Shown here piece by piece: positions 14,875 through 16,869 of a DNA stretch of 16,869 nt. The notes below the pieces were generated by a model. That model did no database searches, was not told the DNA's origin, and worked only from the letters and a program-made list of their open reading frames with translations. The first letter of the stretch is position 1. Each line of letters begins with the position of its first letter. The stretch lies in the NCBI GenBank assembly GCA_017454585.1, contig JAFTCU010000350.1:1-16869 (forward strand), given 5' to 3'. Made by a program: the position numbers and the translations under genes. This DNA comes from Thermoguttaceae bacterium (GTDB lineage Bacteria; Planctomycetota; Planctomycetia; Pirellulales; Thermoguttaceae).

Positions 14875-15765
14875 ATGATGTTACGCCGTCATTTTCTCAC
14901 ACTTCCCGCCGCTGTGCTCTTGAGTCTTCGGGCTGGTTTGACTCTCGGAGCCGATGGGGTGGGCGTTGACCCGCACAAAATCGTTTTCATCGCCGACACG
15001 CACGTCGGGCCGGACGTCCCGAACCACGCGGCCAACCTGAAACGGATCGTGGACGAGATCCTCGCCATGGATCCGCGTCCCGCCATGATCTTCATTCTGG
15101 GCGACCTGGTTTCCACCTACGGGAAATCGGAGGAGTACCTCGAAATGAAGGGCCTCATGCAGCCGATCACCGACGCGGGCATCCCGTGGCATCTGGTCGT
15201 TGGAAATCACGACACGCGGGAGCGCATGTTCGAGGTCTTCCCGGAAAAACGCATGACCGTTGACGGGATCCCCGGTAAGCAGGTCGGCGTGGTCGAGGCG
15301 GACGGTGTGGACTTCATCATTCTGGATTCCCGCATGGACGATACGCGGGCGTATATGGCCGAAAAAGACAAATTCCCGGACCGGCGGCCGTGGGACGGAA
15401 CGATGGAGACCGAGTCGATCGCGTGGCTTGAAAAGACGCTTCCGGCACGCGAAAAGCCGTGCTTCGTGCTGGCGCACCACCCGCTCGAACAGACGAAAAT
15501 CGGTGAGCTGCTCGGGAAATTCCCGTGCGTTCAGGGTTACCTGTTCGGGCATAACCACCAGTATCGGCGTTACGATTTCACGTGTGAGCCTGGCCCCGTC
15601 CGTGCGTTTGCGTTTCCGACGACGTCGAACCGTCAGCTCACGCCGAAGGAGCCGAACGGGTTCATGGTGATGGAGATCCAACCAACGCAGTTCGAGTTCA
15701 CGCTCCACGCGCTTGACGAAAACCATCCGCTCGCCGGCGATGAAAAAGTGATGGAGAAAAAGTGA
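14875..15765 (+). CDS. Tat-exported metallophosphoesterase
   Basis: This 296-residue calcineurin-type phosphoesterase has all metal-binding motifs: ADTH (D41, H43), GD (D77), GNHD (N111, H112), AHH (H201, H202) and GHNH (H226, H228). The N-terminus MMLRRHFLTLPAAVLL is a twin-arginine signal (RRHFL), so the enzyme should be exported folded, perhaps already metal-loaded. The substrate is unknown; the family includes nucleotidases, phosphodiesterases and acid phosphatases. AAAGGA at 14865-14870 supports ATG 14875 or, with better spacing, ATG 14878. A longer frame from 14800 overlaps the lipoprotein gene and would bury the Tat motif, so I reject it. Repeat element B starts 6 bases after the stop. 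Confidence 0.88.
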   Translation: MMLRRHFLTLPAAVLLSLRAGLTLGADGVGVDPHKIVFIADTHVGPDVPNHAANLKRIVDEILAMDPRPAMIFILGDLVSTYGKSEEYLEMKGLMQPITDAGIPWHLVVGNHDTRERMFEVFPEKRMTVDGIPGKQVGVVEADGVDFIILDSRMDDTRAYMAEKDKFPDRRPWDGTMETESIAWLEKTLPAREKPCFVLAHHPLEQTKIGELLGKFPCVQGYLFGHNHQYRRYDFTCEPGPVRAFAFPTTSNRQLTPKEPNGFMVMEIQPTQFEFTLHALDENHPLAGDEKVMEKK

Positions 15766-15770
15766 TTCCT

Positions 15771-15945
15771 GCGGGGACGACGCATCCTGCGTCGTCTCTA
15801 ATTCATAATTCTAAATTTTTAATTCACAATTAAAAGACGACGCTGGAAGCGTCGTCCCCACAGAGGTTGGTTTTTGAGGCAACGCTGGAAGCGTCGTCCC
15901 CGTAGATGTTGGTTTTTGAAACGACGCTGGAAGCGTCGTCCCCGT
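15771..15945. repeat. Composite hairpin repeat element B
   Basis: One forward unit (15771-15796) and an AT-rich linker (15797-15835) are followed by three inverted units: 15836-15859, 15879-15903 and 15921-15945. The three inverted units are spaced exactly 42 bp apart: about 21 bp of hairpin, then about 21 bp of spacer with TTGGTTTTTGA. This is the order of element A read on the other strand, plus one extra unit. The middle unit has the same GGCAACGC variant as 12626-12652. The forward unit has GCATCCTGC where others have GCTTCCAGC, which keeps the stem paired. The element lies between the 3' ends of the phosphoesterase and MoxR genes, ending 5 bases before the MoxR stop. Confidence 0.9.
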
Positions 15946-15950
15946 ATTTT

Positions 15951-16869
15951 TTACTTCAAAATCTCTGCCAGGATCTGGTCTTTGGAAACCCCTTCCGCTT
16001 CGCCGCGGAAATTGAGGAAGATCCGGTGCCGGAGCGTCGGAAGGGCCATTTTCATCAGGTCGTTCTTCGTTACTTCCAGCCGCGTTTCAATGGCTGCGGA
16101 GAATTTTGCCGCAAGCACGAGTCCCTGTACGCCGCGCGGGCCAATGCCGTACCGGACGAAGTCTTTGACCGACTGCGGCGCCTTGGCCCCGGTCGGCTGC
16201 GACTTTTCCATCAGGGCGACACACCACTGGCACAAATCGTCCGAAATCGTAACGTTCCGGATGATGTCGCGCATCTTCAGCACACGCTTCCCGTCCATGA
16301 CGCTGCGGATCATGACCTTCTCGGCGCCCGTAGCCCGCTGAAGAATTTGCGCCATTTCCGCCCCGGTGGGCATTTTCATCTTTGTCTGGAAGAGGAAACG
16401 GTCCACCTGCGCCTCCGGAAGCGGGAACGTCCCTTCCTGTTCGAGTGGGTTTTGCGTCGCGATGACCGTAAACGGAGACGGAAGGTCAAACACCTCGGAC
16501 GAAACCGTTACGGCCCCTTGCTCCATCGCTTCAAGCATGGCCGACTGCGTGCGCGGCGTCGTGCGGTTGATTTGGTCCACGAGCACGATGCTCCCGAAAA
16601 TCGGGCCTTTCTGGAATTCAAACGCACGGCGTCCCTGCGCGGTTTCCATAATGACGTACGTCCCGATGATGTCGGTCGGCATCAGGTCCGGCGTACACTG
16701 GATCCGGGTCGAGGAAAGCGTGACGATCTGGGAGAGGGACGTCCCGAGGAACGTTTTCCCGGTCCCGGGCAGACCTTCCACGAGCACGTGCCCGCCGAGG
16801 ATCAACGCCGCCAGAGCCGTCCGAACGGCTTCGTCCTGGCCGATGACCGCTTTTTTCAGCTCATTTTCG
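15951..16869 (-). CDS. MoxR-family AAA+ ATPase (5' end beyond window)
   Basis: 305 residues are visible and the start lies beyond the right edge. The frame stays open to the edge and reads KKAVIGQDEAVR, the hallmark MoxR N-terminus, so a TTG at 16805 is not the start. Walker A GLPGTGKT, sensor 1 (VIATQNPLEQEGTFPLPEAQVDRF) and a C-terminal lid with GPRGVQGLVLAAK are in place. MoxR proteins are ATP-driven chaperones, often encoded beside a DUF58 protein and VWA-domain partners and linked to metal insertion or stress. Those partners are not visible; the gene ends at repeat element B. The Walker B motif reads LVDQINR where MoxR proteins have DEINR. The Gln codon is at 16572-16574, and its Asp neighbour is intact. 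This may reduce or abolish ATP hydrolysis. Confidence 0.9.
   Translation of the reverse strand, partial: ENELKKAVIGQDEAVRTALAALILGGHVLVEGLPGTGKTFLGTSLSQIVTLSSTRIQCTPDLMPTDIIGTYVIMETAQGRRAFEFQKGPIFGSIVLVDQINRTTPRTQSAMLEAMEQGAVTVSSEVFDLPSPFTVIATQNPLEQEGTFPLPEAQVDRFLFQTKMKMPTGAEMAQILQRATGAEKVMIRSVMDGKRVLKMRDIIRNVTISDDLCQWCVALMEKSQPTGAKAPQSVKDFVRYGIGPRGVQGLVLAAKFSAAIETRLEVTKNDLMKMALPTLRHRIFLNFRGEAEGVSKDQILAEILK

Noticed and set aside
15836..15945. CRISPR-like array (regular 42-bp period, palindromic repeats)
   Set aside because: The spacers are near-identical rather than unique, there are only three units, and no cas gene is nearby.
15874..16341. 155-residue plus-strand frame beginning with Arg/Trp-rich repeats
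   Set aside because: It starts in repeat element B and runs antisense to the MoxR gene. The RWKRRPR peptides are the repeat translated.

Overview
This 16.9 kb window looks like a chromosomal segment of a planctomycete or a close PVC-group relative, probably one living with little oxygen. The reasons are a large secreted protein ending in a PEP-CTERM sorting signal (PEP, hydrophobic stretch, RKK) after an autotransporter-type beta-strand repeat; a single-pass coiled-coil protein whose C-terminal domain I associate with planctomycete-restricted families; Tat and lipoprotein export signals; rubrerythrin; and several genes without a Shine-Dalgarno sequence. The phylum is inferred from family recall, not from a search. 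I see no rRNA, tRNA, transposase or phage gene.

Layout. 1-437 is AT-rich intergenic DNA ending in the rpmG promoter and leader. 438-2659 carries rpmG (bL33) and recJ on the plus strand with a terminator between them. recJ converges on a Bax-inhibitor-1 family membrane protein (2773-3471, minus) across a 13-bp-stem terminator. 3623-7610 (minus) is polA followed, one base downstream and probably translationally coupled, by a condensation-superfamily acyltransferase. Divergent from polA is a strongly promoted membrane-anchored coiled-coil protein (7897-9423), then the 959-aa PEP-CTERM protein (9735-12614). A small zinc-ribbon gene (12755-13063, minus) and rubrerythrin (13334-13906, plus) are divergent. 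A LolA-like lipoprotein and a Tat-exported metallophosphoesterase follow (13970-15765). The window ends inside a MoxR-type AAA+ ATPase (minus).

Themes. recJ and polA are housekeeping DNA-repair and replication enzymes, both with lineage oddities: a roughly 55-residue insertion in RecJ, and a collapsed proofreading domain in Pol I. The middle and right parts concern the cell envelope: sorted surface protein, lipoprotein, Tat substrate, membrane coiled-coil protein.

The most unusual structure is a family of intergenic repeats built from two modules: a GC-rich hairpin and an AT-rich linker. Two large copies (12626-12750 and 15771-15945) have the same internal order in opposite orientations. They use an exact 42-bp unit spacing, share a position-specific variant, and show a compensatory stem change. 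Each lies between the 3' ends of a convergent gene pair. A degenerate copy lies at 9468-9544, and the AT module alone runs over the stop codon of rubrerythrin. The other standout is the MoxR ATPase, whose Walker B glutamate is glutamine.
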